This document shows positions 53,233 through 64,000 of a stretch of DNA of 64,000 bases, piece by piece; the stretch's first letter is position 1; the number at the start of each line of letters is the position of its first letter. The position numbers and the translations under genes are program-made. Location of the stretch: assembly GCA_932521025.1 (NCBI GenBank), contig OW051471.1:5518001-5582000 (forward strand). The letters run 5' to 3'. The notes below the pieces were generated by a model. That model did not search any database. It saw only the letters and a list, made by a program, of their open reading frames with translations, and was not told where the DNA came from. The DNA is from Oscheius onirici. Lineage: Eukaryota > Nematoda > Chromadorea > Rhabditida > Rhabditidae.

Positions 53233-54258
53233 CTTATCTACTGTACAAAAGAGATCTTGACCCCCATTCTTGTCGACTTATCAAAGTATGCGATCTGCAC
53301 CGCAACCTAGTAGCGCCAACTGGTAGTAAGATCTTTCGAAAAGAGGCTTGTGTCTGCATGGATGATGGTCCGACGGCGGCAGGTCATTACTATTTGTTGA
53401 CCGGAGCTCTCATCTTAGCCGAGCCCCGTACACGGACACACATTCCGTCTTCATTGATCACGTCTCTCTACACTTTTTTCTTTCATTTTTACTAGCACAT
53501 TCAAGAGAACAGACAGACTATTAAGATCTTCGATATCCCTTACATTACACACTCAAGTTCTACCAGACCCATGTTTGGTACCTTCCAAACGATCATTGGG
53601 TCTTTTTCGTTCTGCTGGTAGTCTGTTAATCCCTGCGAGACGATTTCAACAAGTTCGCGTGAGGCAGCAAGTGTGTTTGCTTTCTGTTAACATCTCCGGA
53701 GAGGCTCTGCCCTCAGGGCTAATGACCCTTGTGTACTCTCTAATAACAACAGAATTCCTTGCCTGGTAGAACTCTTCTATTCCACAAACGCTCTTTCCCA
53801 GAGCCTCTTTGGGTAAGGAAACAGCTAATAATAAGCTATGCGCTGACCGTTCAAGCGCATTGGTCAAACAAGCTCGCGAATTATGAACTACAGCGGTTTG
53901 CAGCATCTTTACGACTTTCTTTTCCCGGAGACACTCCCTGACCTTTCCGGCGGATTAGACCGTAATAATGTGTGCCACGAGACTTGGCGATATGATCGTA
54001 GTAGTAGTAGGAGAGAGATTCCTTTTCTATCAATCCCTCCTCTTCATTCCCTCAAAGTGACCGGTAATCCGGCGCGTGTTTGAGTTTGCGGTCGGCGATC
54101 GCCCTCGCGCTGTCACTACTATTACTTCCTTAGACTCTCGAATAGCAGCCTAATCCTCTCGACTCTCTTGACACCTCCAATCCTACAGTCTTTGTTGACC
54201 AGACGGTTTCAGGTGCTCTTTCGAAGAAACAACTGTTCTCAGCAGAGCGGCTTCCATC
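53233..54258. other. Intergenic region before the uninflatable-like gene
   Basis: About 1 kb with no convincing exon or repeat. A short (GTA)n tract lies near 53998-54010. It probably holds the promoter of the gene at 54259. Confidence 0.35.
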
Positions 54259-57200
54259 ATGCCGCGGAGTGGCGGAGTTTTACTCCTCTTCCATCTCCTT
54301 CAGGTAAAAATGTCTGTATTGAGCAGAAGTCTTGTCAGATTTGTTTGGGAGATACACGTAGTGGGTCAACAGCTTCGTTGACCGAAGTTGGTCTAGTCTG
54401 TCCCGAGGGATGGTCACTTATCGGATCCAAATGTCTCAAGTCGTTTTCGATAGAACAGAGCTGGTCACAAGCGCTTGTCACTTGTTCAAGGTACTTTTGT
54501 TTCGGTTTCACCAAACGCCTCCTTTTAGATTTGGAGCTCAATTGGCCAAGATTGGATCAGTCCAGGAGAACAGCGCCACAGCACATCTTTTGTCTCGTCC
54601 AGGCCTTCATGGCCCAAGAAATGACCATTGGATCGGACTTTTGACTGACACGATTTCGGGAGATGTCGTCTTCACTTGGAGTGATGGAACTGCTACCAGC
54701 AGATATTCTGGACAGTGGAAACAAGGTCAACCAGACCATCTGACTGGATCTTGCGGTCTTGTTTCTTTGGAAACGTCCGAACTGTTTTGGAAACTGGAAC
54801 AATGCAATGTTCTTCTTCCTTTTTTGTGTGAGCTGCCGGCTTGTCTCAAAGGATCCTTTTTCTGCTCGTCTGGAGGATGTGTCCCAGAATCCAAGAAATG
54901 TAACGGACTCGACGATTGTAGAGATTTGAGTGATGAGCTCAACTGTCCCGGTACAGTAGTTCTTTTCGTTCTCATAGTCTTTTCAGTATCCCGATCGGAC
55001 ATGGCTTGTCTCCAATTCGAAAAGGGTGACAATGGCAAGTTGTCGTCTCCCTCATATCCATCCAGTTATCCTCCAAATTCAAACTGTCGTTACGTCATAG
55101 AAGCTCCGCTCAATACCAGAATACATGTAATAAAGACCCGATTCGCACAAATGATTATACTGTTCAGCTGACATTTGACTACCTGGAAACTGAACAAAAC
55201 GTCGACTATGTCCAGGTTTTGGACGGGGGCCCGTCTCTCAACTCGACAACAATTCTTGCCAGTTTTTCTGGAACAAAGTCCGAGCCAGTTACGCTACATT
55301 CCTCGACCAACATGCTGATTATTCGGTTCCGAAGTGATTCGAGTGTCCAAGGACGAGGATTCCAAGCTCGCTGGAAATCTGGTTAGCTTATTTCAAAACA
55401 AACCAGACGACTTCGTCGCCTGCCGGCGTGGCCATGGACAAACAGAAAAACAGACAGAGTCAGCCACAGACACTTTCGCTTTTTAATATTTTAGATATTA
55501 AAGATTCTTTAGTTCCATTCCAATGTGGAGGAGTGCTAAACGCCCAGTCCTATGGTCAGTCAGTGAGCAGTCCCAACTACCCACAGCCTTATCCAAAGCG
55601 ATCGGAATGTGTTTGGCTCATTCAAACTTCAAAAAGACAACTGATCACTCTATCTGTACGCATCTCACATTTTTCATCCCAACTTCTGTTCAGGTAGAAG
55701 ACCTTCAGCTGGGCGTCGGCGATTCAGTTGTTGTTTATGATGGAGAGACCCCCTCGGCTCCAGTTCTCGCAATGTGAGTCTTCTACCTGAATACACATAG
55801 AAATTTTTTTCAGTTTAACGGGAAACTTTTCGAATACGGAATACATCATCAGTACGAGTAACAACGTCTACATTTACATGTTGACTGGATACTCGGAGAG
55901 TGGTCGAGGTTTCTCGCTTGGCTACAAAAGAGGATGTGATGTCGTTTTTCGACAGTCCTACGGCAACATTGTTTCTCCGGGGAACGCTGTAGTTCCTTAT
56001 CCAAAGAGTACTACTGTTTGTATTTTTGTTTCTTCTTACTTATAATAGCAATTTAGTGCTCGTACACCGTGGAGATGCCGGATGATCGAGGAGACCAAGC
56101 CTTCTCGTTTACAGTCAACAGATTTGATCTGGGAATGCATGATCATCTAAAAGTAGTCTTTTCTTTTTCGTCTTCAAGACAATGTTCTAGATCTTTGAAG
56201 GTTCTTCTTCGAAAGGACGTTCTCTTCACGAGGAAGAAGGTTTCAATGGATTTCGTAGACCTCAGAAACAGCTCAGCTCCAGACAAGGAACAGCCCATCT
56301 GATCTTTTCCACCAACGCCGTACAGTCTGCTACTGGATTCAATCTCACTTTCAGTCTCAGTATGAAAAGGCCAGTTTAAAAAACCGAGTCTCTTCCAGAT
56401 TGCCCTCTTCTGAAACCGCCTGGTTTGGTTACCCTTTCTACAAGAAACAACGGCTACGGAACGAAAGTCGTTGCGGCTTGTTCTGTTGGATACGAATTCA
56501 TCAACGGCAAAAGACGTGCTCTGGATATTTTCTGTGAAGAAGGCGGCCAATGGAGTGTCAAGACTATTCCCGGATGCCAGCGTGAGTCCTGAAAACTTTC
56601 CCTTATAAGAGCATATTTCAGCGGTTTACTGTTCCGCGGTTCCACAAATCGCCAATGGATATGCATCGTCAGCTACTAATGTTTCATACGGCGGTATTGC
56701 CAAGTACTCTTGCTACGAGGGATTCACCTTCGCCAGTGAGAGAGAAGAAGAACAAATCTTTTGTACGGAGGAGGGTCTTTGGACTAAACCTCCAAGCTGC
56801 CGAGCATCCATATGTCCAGGTCTTCCCGTCTTCCTAAACGGAGAAAGGAAACTCGAGTATGGAGAAGGAACAGGCTACGGTTTGTCTTTAGAATTGAAGA
56901 GAACTCATCTCCTCCAGGAACTGTCTTCCGTTTTGACTGTCATCCAGGTTACCGACGAGATGGAGCAGCTACTCTTTTATGCAGAGCAGACGGCAAATGG
57001 TCAGCTATCCAGTCGACTTGTAAAAGTATGACTTGTAAAACAAGATGTAGCTAAATTCTGACAGAATTGGCTTGTGTTAATCTACCGTATATATCAAATG
57101 GTCGTTTGAGTGCTTCAGCTCCTTTCCTTTTTGGTGATACTGGTAGAGTTACCTGTGATGTTGGATTCCGACTCGAGGGATCGGAAGAGGTGAGTCTCTG

Positions 57201-60200
57201 AAAAAGTTAAATAAGCAGTACCATCAGATTCAATGTTTGGCCAACCAAACACTTTCCGTCTTGCCTAAATGTGTTGATATCAACGAATGTTCGGAACGGA
57301 TTGCACAATGCCAAGAATCTTCCACAGTTTGTACAAATCTGCCCGGTGGATATTCTTGTGATTGTCTCAAAGGCTTTCAACCTCAGTTAGGTAAGTTCTT
57401 GACCAACGAAAAAGTCTCTCTTTCTCAGTTTGCTCTGCTCCAACACTCTTATTGCCGTCGTCCATTTCAACATCTTCTTCCGTTCCAATGGTTTCGACCG
57501 GCTGGTGTGCTACCCAGTTGGACCCAGTTAAATCACTGACCTTCTCGTTTGTGGTACCAAGAGTTATTGAAAAACTGAGGTTTGATCTTTTATCTACTAT
57601 TATCTCGAAGTGCTATTAGATTTGAACCGGTCGTACAAGGAAGAGTCAAATCTGTTCGGATCCGATATCATTCGCAGTCAGGATTTCCGCTCGAAACTCT
57701 TGCAGTAGACGGTCAATCCGAGCTTACTGTTCCGGATATGTCTCTCTCGCCCAATGGAGAATACCTCGAACTACCGTTCTCCATCGAAGCATCCGTTCTC
57801 GAAATTGCCATTGTAGAGTTTGTAGGAGAACCATGTTTCAAAGTTTGTCCCGTCTGTTTTTTTAACAATTTAAATAGATCGACGCGACAGGCTGTGAAAA
57901 GTATGCGTGTTCGGATATCAACGAATGTCTGAAAAGTAATGGCCACTGTGATCATATCTGTGTCAATCTGCCTGGTTCTTACGAGGTAAACCTTATCAAA
58001 TTTTATCAAATGTTAGCTTAGTGCACCTGTCGAGATGGTTTTGATCTATTTGTGGAGAATGGACAAGGTGGAATCAGTCTGGCAGAGGAAGAGACCGGAT
58101 TTGAGATAAATGACATGGTGCGGTACAATCAGACCTGTGTGGCAAGAACTTGTCCTCACATTGAGTCTCCCGAAAACGGACTGTTGCTCTCGACCAGTAC
58201 AACTTTCAGCTATCCTAGTGTTGTCCAGTTTCAATGCAATTTCGGTTTGCTTCCGTCGTAAGCGAGTTGAATAAAATAGTTTCAGGCTATCAGATGATGG
58301 GTCCAGACTTTCTACAATGTCTAGCAGATGGCTCATGGAATGGAACCGCTCCATTCTGCTTAGGTATCAACTTATTATTTTTAAGATGAAATAATCATTG
58401 CAGCTGCTACTTGTCAAGGAATCAGACCCAATATGGCTATTGGGTTGTTGGTAACTCCCGACAATTCGACTATCGGATACGGAGAGATAGTTTCTGTGTC
58501 CTGTACTCAGCTGAATCGTTCGGCCAAACAGTCTCCATTTTCAAATACGCGTCAGTGTATTTACGATCCTCGGCCAGATGGACGAGAATATTGGTTGTCG
58601 GGTCCACCTGTCGAATGCCCGCTGGTCGAATGTGGCCCTTTACCAACTTTAGCTGGTGCTGAATTCTTGGGAGATGTCTCTCTCACAAGTGTAAGTATTG
58701 TATTTTCATGTGCACAAATGTTAACTCCAGGTGGGGTCTGCTCTCGAGTTCACTTGCCGCCCTCCCTATACTCTCGTTGGCAAATCAAGCCATCAAGATC
58801 ATACTGTGAGATGCATGGTAGATGGCTCCTGGGATCTCGGCGATCTTCGTTGTGAAGGTCAGTATAATTGATTGCAGAAACTATATTTTGTCTAGGTCCT
58901 GTTTGCGTAGACCCCGGCTATCCGGTAGATGGTTCCATTCAATTAGAAGGCGTTGAAGAAGGCTCAATTGCTAAATTCGGCTGTTCTCGACCAGGATTTC
59001 GTCCATTTCCTTCGGCTGCGCTTCAATGTCAACTCGGAGCAGCCTGTGTACTCTCGGAAGATATCGGAATTTCGAATGGATTCATTCCCGATGGAGCTTT
59101 TGCTGACAATTCGGACAGTCCCAAGTTCGGCTATGAACCACACAGAGCTCGACTCTCCAGTTCTGGATGGTGTGGAGATAAAGACGCCTTCATCTTTCTG
59201 TCAGTCGATCTTCAAAAGTATGTTTTTATCAGTTTTAAAGCACAGTTATGTAGGGTTTCAACCTTGACTACTCTTCGTTTGGCAGGAGTAGCTGGAAGTG
59301 GAAGTTTGAGAGGGCATGTGACGAAGATGCAGCTATTCTACAAGACAACGTGAGCTTTCATAATCCCTCTTTCATAGTTTTCCTTGCAGATTCAATCAAA
59401 ACTATGACACGTATCCAGTAGAGTTTGAAACGCCGTCTGGAAACCACAATGCTATGCACCAATTCGAGTTGAGTCCTCCTTTGAGAGCTCGATATCTTCT
59501 TCTCGGTGTGGCTGAGTACGAAAAGAATCCTTGTATTCGCTTTGACGTGCTAGGCTGTCTCGCTCCAAGCACTTCTGCTCACGAAGTTCCAGCCCATCTA
59601 CAAGTCGGTTGGAATGGAAGCGTTCCGACCTGTGTTGATTCCGAACCTCCAGTCTTCTCCAACTGTCCCAACTCGCCGATTTCTATTGAGACGGATGACT
59701 TTGGACAATTGAAGCCGTGTGTCTACGAAGTTCCAAAAGCCGAAGACAACAGTGGACGTGTGGTCTATATGAGAGTAGAACCCTCTGGATTTGAACCGGG
59801 AAGACCGATTTCCACTAACAAGGATATCATTTACACGGCCTTCGACGAGGCTGGAAACACTGCTGACTGTGTTGTCAGGCTCCGTATTCCCGATGTATTG
59901 CCACCTGTACTTAAGTGTCCTGACTCTTATTCTTTGGCAGCAAGAGGACGTTCGATGACTGTCATTTTCAATACGACCACTGTTCCGATGGTCATTCAAG
60001 ACGTCAGCAACATCTCTCAAATTGTCTTCAATCCGGCCTTTGCTGATCTGTCGATTGGTGAACATGTAGAGGTCGAAGTTGCTGCAATGGATGTGCATGG
60101 AAATCGAAACAAGTGTCGGTTCCAAGTCGCCTACAATGGTGGGATAAACTTTTTTCAATAAATGGAACAGTTTTAGCGGAGCCGTGTTCTGTTGACTCTT

Positions 60201-63200
60201 TGTCGTCTTCTCCGAATACTGTCAAGACATGTGTCCCCCAAGAGGATGTCATTCTTTGTAGCATCTCTTGTAAGGAAGGATTTCGTTTTGTGGACGAGTT
60301 CAAACTCGAGAAGAACTTTATCTGCCAGGACTCTAAATGGTCACCAAGTGGAGTTGCTCCGGCATGCGTTCCAATAGGTTCGCGTCTGTCACAATCACTC
60401 AGAAAATCTCTTTCAGCTGATGCTCCGGCACGATACGAACTCGCAGTTGCGTTGACTTATCCGAGCAGCACTCCAGTCTCAGAAAATTGTCTCCAAGGCT
60501 ACTCTTCTCTTGCCGAGAATTCCTTCCTCGAGCTCGGAAAAGTGCTGAGTACCAGATGTTCTAGCTCAGTGGATGTTTTTGTTCGGCTCCTAGACTCGAA
60601 ATTTAACAATCTTGATGGAAACGTGAGGTTGTTCTTTTGTCTAACTTATGCAACTATAGGTAATCGGCAACTACACTCTGTTAATCCAGCCGACAGTTCC
60701 TCAAGACGTTTTCTACGATCTCTGTGGTCTCACCCTTCGAACAATTTTCGATTTGAGGATTCCTGGAGCCACAACGCCAATCAGACATCTACTCCAGTTG
60801 GAAGGAGACAGCATTCCCTCCCAAGGGACTCTCTGCCCCACTCTGAGTGCCGTCAAGTAGGTTCATATTCTTTTTGGAAAAAATAATTCTCTAGATCTGC
60901 AATCAGTCAAGGTTTCGGCTGTAATCATGGAGAAGTTCTTCGACAAAAAGGCAAAGACCAATTGCCAGAATGCTGTGAGTTGATTCCAATATAATATAAT
61001 TTTACTCTATTAGTGGCCTGCCCTGCCGGTACTGTAAATGTGAACAACAGCTGTGTCCAATGTCCACTTGGTTCCTACCAAGATGAGGCTGGAAAAACTG
61101 CTTGCACAGCTTGTCCTGATTCGACTTACACTCTTTACGAAGGATCTCTTTCCAAACAGAGCTGTTTAGGTAGGCTATATCTTCGCTGTGTCCCAAGTTT
61201 GTCTTTTAGCTGTTTGTGGAAATGGAATGTACAGCGAAACAGGACTGATTCCCTGTCAACTTTGTCCTCGTCACAGCTTCTCCGGTCCTCCTGTCCTCGG
61301 TGGATACAAGCAGTGCGTCTCATGTCCATCGGGTACGTACACTGCCAAGCTAGGATCAGATACATCTGCTTCGTGTCAACAACCCTGCAAAGCAGGAACA
61401 TTCAGGTGCAGTTTGTTCCTATCTTTTCTACTTGTATTTTCAGTGTGACTGGTTTGGAGCCCTGTTCTTCGTGTCCTCTCCACCACTATCAGAATTCTGT
61501 CGGACAACAGAGTTGTCTTCCTTGTGCTAACAATACTGCTACGAAGACGACCGGTGCTGCCTCTCCGACTCATTGCGAGACTGTGTCATGTTCGACGAAA
61601 GCTTGTGAAAACAAGGGAGAATGTGTGGTTCGAGACCATAAGGCTGTCTGCGAATGTCGCCCAGGATTTGCTGGTGATCGCTGCGAGAAAAATGACGGGG
61701 TGTGTGCTAGCAGTCCTTGTTACAACTCGGGTCGATGTGAGGAGATTCCTGGATCCTTCCGATGCCATTGCCTAACCAGTAAGAAGTTCTGGTCCAAAGA
61801 AACAAATAAAAAATTCAGATTATTCGGGACCTCGTTGTCAATTCGCACTGGACGAGTGTTTAGGAGTGGTCTGTCCAAACAAAGGTATCTGTCATGACCT
61901 ACCGGGAATGGGAACTACTAAATGTCTCTGCAGGTGGTTGTTTATCAGTTTGATTGATAAAATACTTGTAGAACGGGATTTGCTGGACCAGACTGTACAG
62001 AAATCGACGACATTTGTTCTTCAGCCAATCCATGTCGCAATGGAGCCGACTGTATCCCGAGCCAGCTTGGACGATTCAAATGTCGTTGTCTGCCTGGCTG
62101 GGAAGGTTCAACTTGCGAAATCAACATAGGTTTGTTGTTTCTTGTTCACAAAAAGCTATTTTCAGACGACTGTGCATCCAACCCTTGTGCCATGCAACAT
62201 GCAACATGTGTCGATGGTTAGTCTTGTCTCCCAACGTTAAAAATGTGTTTCAGCAATCAACGATTTTGAATGTCTGTGTCCAACAGGATTCACAGGAAAG
62301 AGATGTCACATCAAAGGTGAAATCATTGATGCTAAAAAATACAGAAAAGAATTTAAGAAAACTTGTGTCAATCGAACCCGTGCGAACACGGCATTTGTGT
62401 GGATACTCTTTTCGAACAGAAGTGCATTTGCGACAAGGGATACACAGGAGACAGGTAGTTGGTTTACAGACAAAGCAACGTTTTTCTAGGTGTGAACAAG
62501 CCATCGACAAATGTCACTTGAATCCGTGTGCAAATGGCGGTAGCTGTGTCTCCCAAGCGGCTGGCGCCTTTTCTTGTCATTGCCCAGCCGGATACAGGGG
62601 ATCTCGTTGTCAACTTCTCGTCGATCATTGTTCTACCTCTCCCTGCAAAAACAATGCCATCTGCACCAATCTGGGAGCAGCTTATCACTGTGCTTGTCCT
62701 CTTGGATTCGACGGTGTTCACTGTGAACAGAACCTTGACGAATGTTCTTTGGGACGCTGTAACCTACCTGGAACACAGAGATGTCTGGACGGAATCAATT
62801 CTTACAGCTGTCTTTGCAATCCTGGATACACTGGAAAGTACTGTGAGCTGAAAATTGACCAGGCTCGTTACGTTTCATCCAAGTAATTGGGGATTTAGTG
62901 TGCTTTATCTCCTTGTGAAAACAACGGATCCTGTGTGGACATGGGCAGCTCGTTCAGATGTGAATGCAAAAGAGGATGGAAGGGAGAACGGTAACGGGTT
63001 ATCTTGGTTTAGATTATTGAATTTTTTAGCTGTGACAGAGAAGCGGGTGTTTGTGAAACACGTCCCTGTAGAAACAATGGTCGTTGTGTAACTATTGAAG
63101 AAGACAGCAAGACAGTCTACGAATGTGTCTGTCCCGAAGGATTCAGTGGCAGAGATTGCGAAATCGCCCCGAATAGATGTGTCGGAGAGCCGTGTCTGAA

Positions 63201-64000
63201 CGGAGGCGTCTGTGGCGACTTTGGATCTCGTCTCGAATGTTCCTGCCCGAAACAGTTTACCGGACTCGGTTGCCAGTATATCCGCGATGTTTGTTCGCCT
63301 GATACGTGTCAGAATGGAGGAATGTGTCAGTCTCAGGGAGAAGATCGATTCACCTGCGTCTGTCCGGCTGGATTTACTGGTGAACACTGTGAGACGAACA
63401 TGGACGATTGTGCCTCGTCGCCTTGTCCTGTTGGAGCATCTTGTGTAGACCAACTCTCTGGAGTTTTCTGTAGATGTCCTCTGAATACCACTGGACCTCT
63501 TTGTGACAAACCTGTAGACGAAGACTACGATTTGCATTTCTTCGACTCTCTTCGACCAGCTACTGCAACACAATCAGCTCCTACTGTCCTCTCTTTGAAA
63601 GAACTGAGTCTTTCGATCTGGGTTAAATTCGAGACCTCGATGGGAAAAGGAGTGGTCATGAGTCTCTACAACAGCAGGTAAACATTGTTCTTTGAACAGG
63701 ATTAATCGACGGTTTTCAGCATTCCAAACTATTTGCTCAACGGGACTGAAATATTACTGTTGGATGACGAGAAGTTGGAGGTTCGTCTCTTCCCAGGAGA
63801 AGCGGCTCTGACACTTCATTTCCCCCCAAACCAACGAATAAACGATGGTCAATGGAATCATCTGGTCTTTATCTGGACTTCTGAGGAAGGACGATATTCG
63901 CTTATCTGGAATGCCATTCGTGTTTTCGACGATACTGGTTACGGGTCTCGAAAAGAGCTGTCGCTCAATGCCGTAGTACAACTTGGACACCAAATGAAAC
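54259..64000 (+). CDS. Uninflatable/SVEP1-like mosaic extracellular protein, 3' end outside window
   Basis: From ATG 54259 (MPRSGGVLLLFHLLQ signal peptide), many exons encode in order: a C-type lectin domain (54.3-54.83 kb); an LDLa repeat (CVPESKKCNGLDDCRDLSDE); three CUB domains (55.0-55.38, 55.52-55.93, 55.94-56.3 kb); four sushi repeats (56.4-57.25 kb); an EGF (DINECSERIAQC); a lectin-like or discoidin-like segment (57.4-57.88 kb); another EGF (DINECLKSNGHC); more sushi repeats (58.14-59.0 kb); an F5/8C-like segment (59.0-59.57 kb); a HYR repeat (PPVFSNCP... AFDEAGNTADC, then PPVLKCPD); a sushi; GCC2/GCC3-type Cys repeats (61.0-61.56 kb); about 12 EGF repeats (61.58-63.5 kb, several with CxNGGxC); and a pentraxin/laminin-G domain (SIWVKFETSMGKGVVM, NDGQWNHLVFIW) cut by the window. 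This order is that of Drosophila Uninflatable, an apical epithelial membrane protein that affects Notch and tracheal growth. A transmembrane helix would lie beyond 64000. Confidence 0.88.
55383..55495. repeat. Dispersed repeat piece in an intron of the uninflatable-like gene
   Basis: The intron holds ACGACTTCGTCGCCTGCCGG followed by CGTGGCCATGGACAAACAG and a CCACAGACAC tail. Related copies are at 36755-36960 and, inverted, at 17885-17950; the first block also resembles 38383-38410. Confidence 0.5.

Overview
The window is animal nuclear DNA from a compact genome. Its genes are single-copy metazoan housekeeping, signalling and extracellular-matrix genes cut by many very short introns (mostly about 34-45 nt, GT donors and TTTTCAG-like acceptors), lying a few hundred bases apart on both strands. 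A C-type lectin/CUB secreted protein, the intron style and the gene set suggest a nematode, possibly an early-branching (Dorylaimia-type) lineage, because intersectin keeps its long DH-PH-C2 form. This assignment is an inference; another small-genome ecdysozoan is not excluded.

Layout. 0-4 kb: a small unknown gene (-), a hAT-like MITE, and a long gene-free stretch in front of dystroglycan. 4-13 kb (+): dystroglycan, a two-CTLD/CUB secreted protein, and an SLC2-type sugar transporter whose intron carries a TTAA-flanked, Kolobok-like DNA transposon with a broken transposase. 13-16 kb: a peptide-type GPCR (-) and a MITE. 16-22 kb: a large beta-propeller/RCC1-repeat gene (-) that I cannot name securely. 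22.9-26.7 kb (+): glucosidase II alpha and a PAR-type bZIP factor. 26.9-36.6 kb: CYK-4/RACGAP1 (-), OPA3 (+), intersectin (-). 37-41 kb: SOSS-B ssDNA-binding protein (-), mitochondrial ribosomal protein bS21m (-), a decayed RTE-like LINE (+). 41-48 kb (+): FAM98, TMEM65, exocyst EXOC5/Sec10. 48-53 kb: a repeat-rich interval, an RPAP3-like TPR gene and a GATA-finger gene. 54-64 kb (+): an uninflatable/SVEP1-like mosaic extracellular protein that runs off the window.

Themes. Dystroglycan and the uninflatable-like protein act at the cell surface and matrix; GANAB folds glycoproteins in the ER; EXOC5 and intersectin work in membrane traffic; CYK-4 in cytokinesis; OPA3, TMEM65 and bS21m in mitochondria; SOSS-B, RPAP3 and FAM98 in nucleic-acid and RNP assembly. 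The genes are not arranged as an obvious operon.

The most unusual signal is in the repeats. Two near-perfect ~1-kb palindromes (46554-47550, inside a minimal EXOC5 intron, and 48577-49613) start and end with TATTAGG/CCTAATA. Each arm holds a tRNA-like A box, B box and T6 run pointing inward. Their cores are homologous but their outer arms are not. The long terminal inverted repeats of the Kolobok-like transposon hold a similar module. Second, three genes (sugar transporter, TMEM65, EXOC5) have one intron each where gap-free protein continuity demands a 3' splice site that does not end in AG. Third, an 8-bp-TSD MITE has replaced the stop codon of the RPAP3-like gene.
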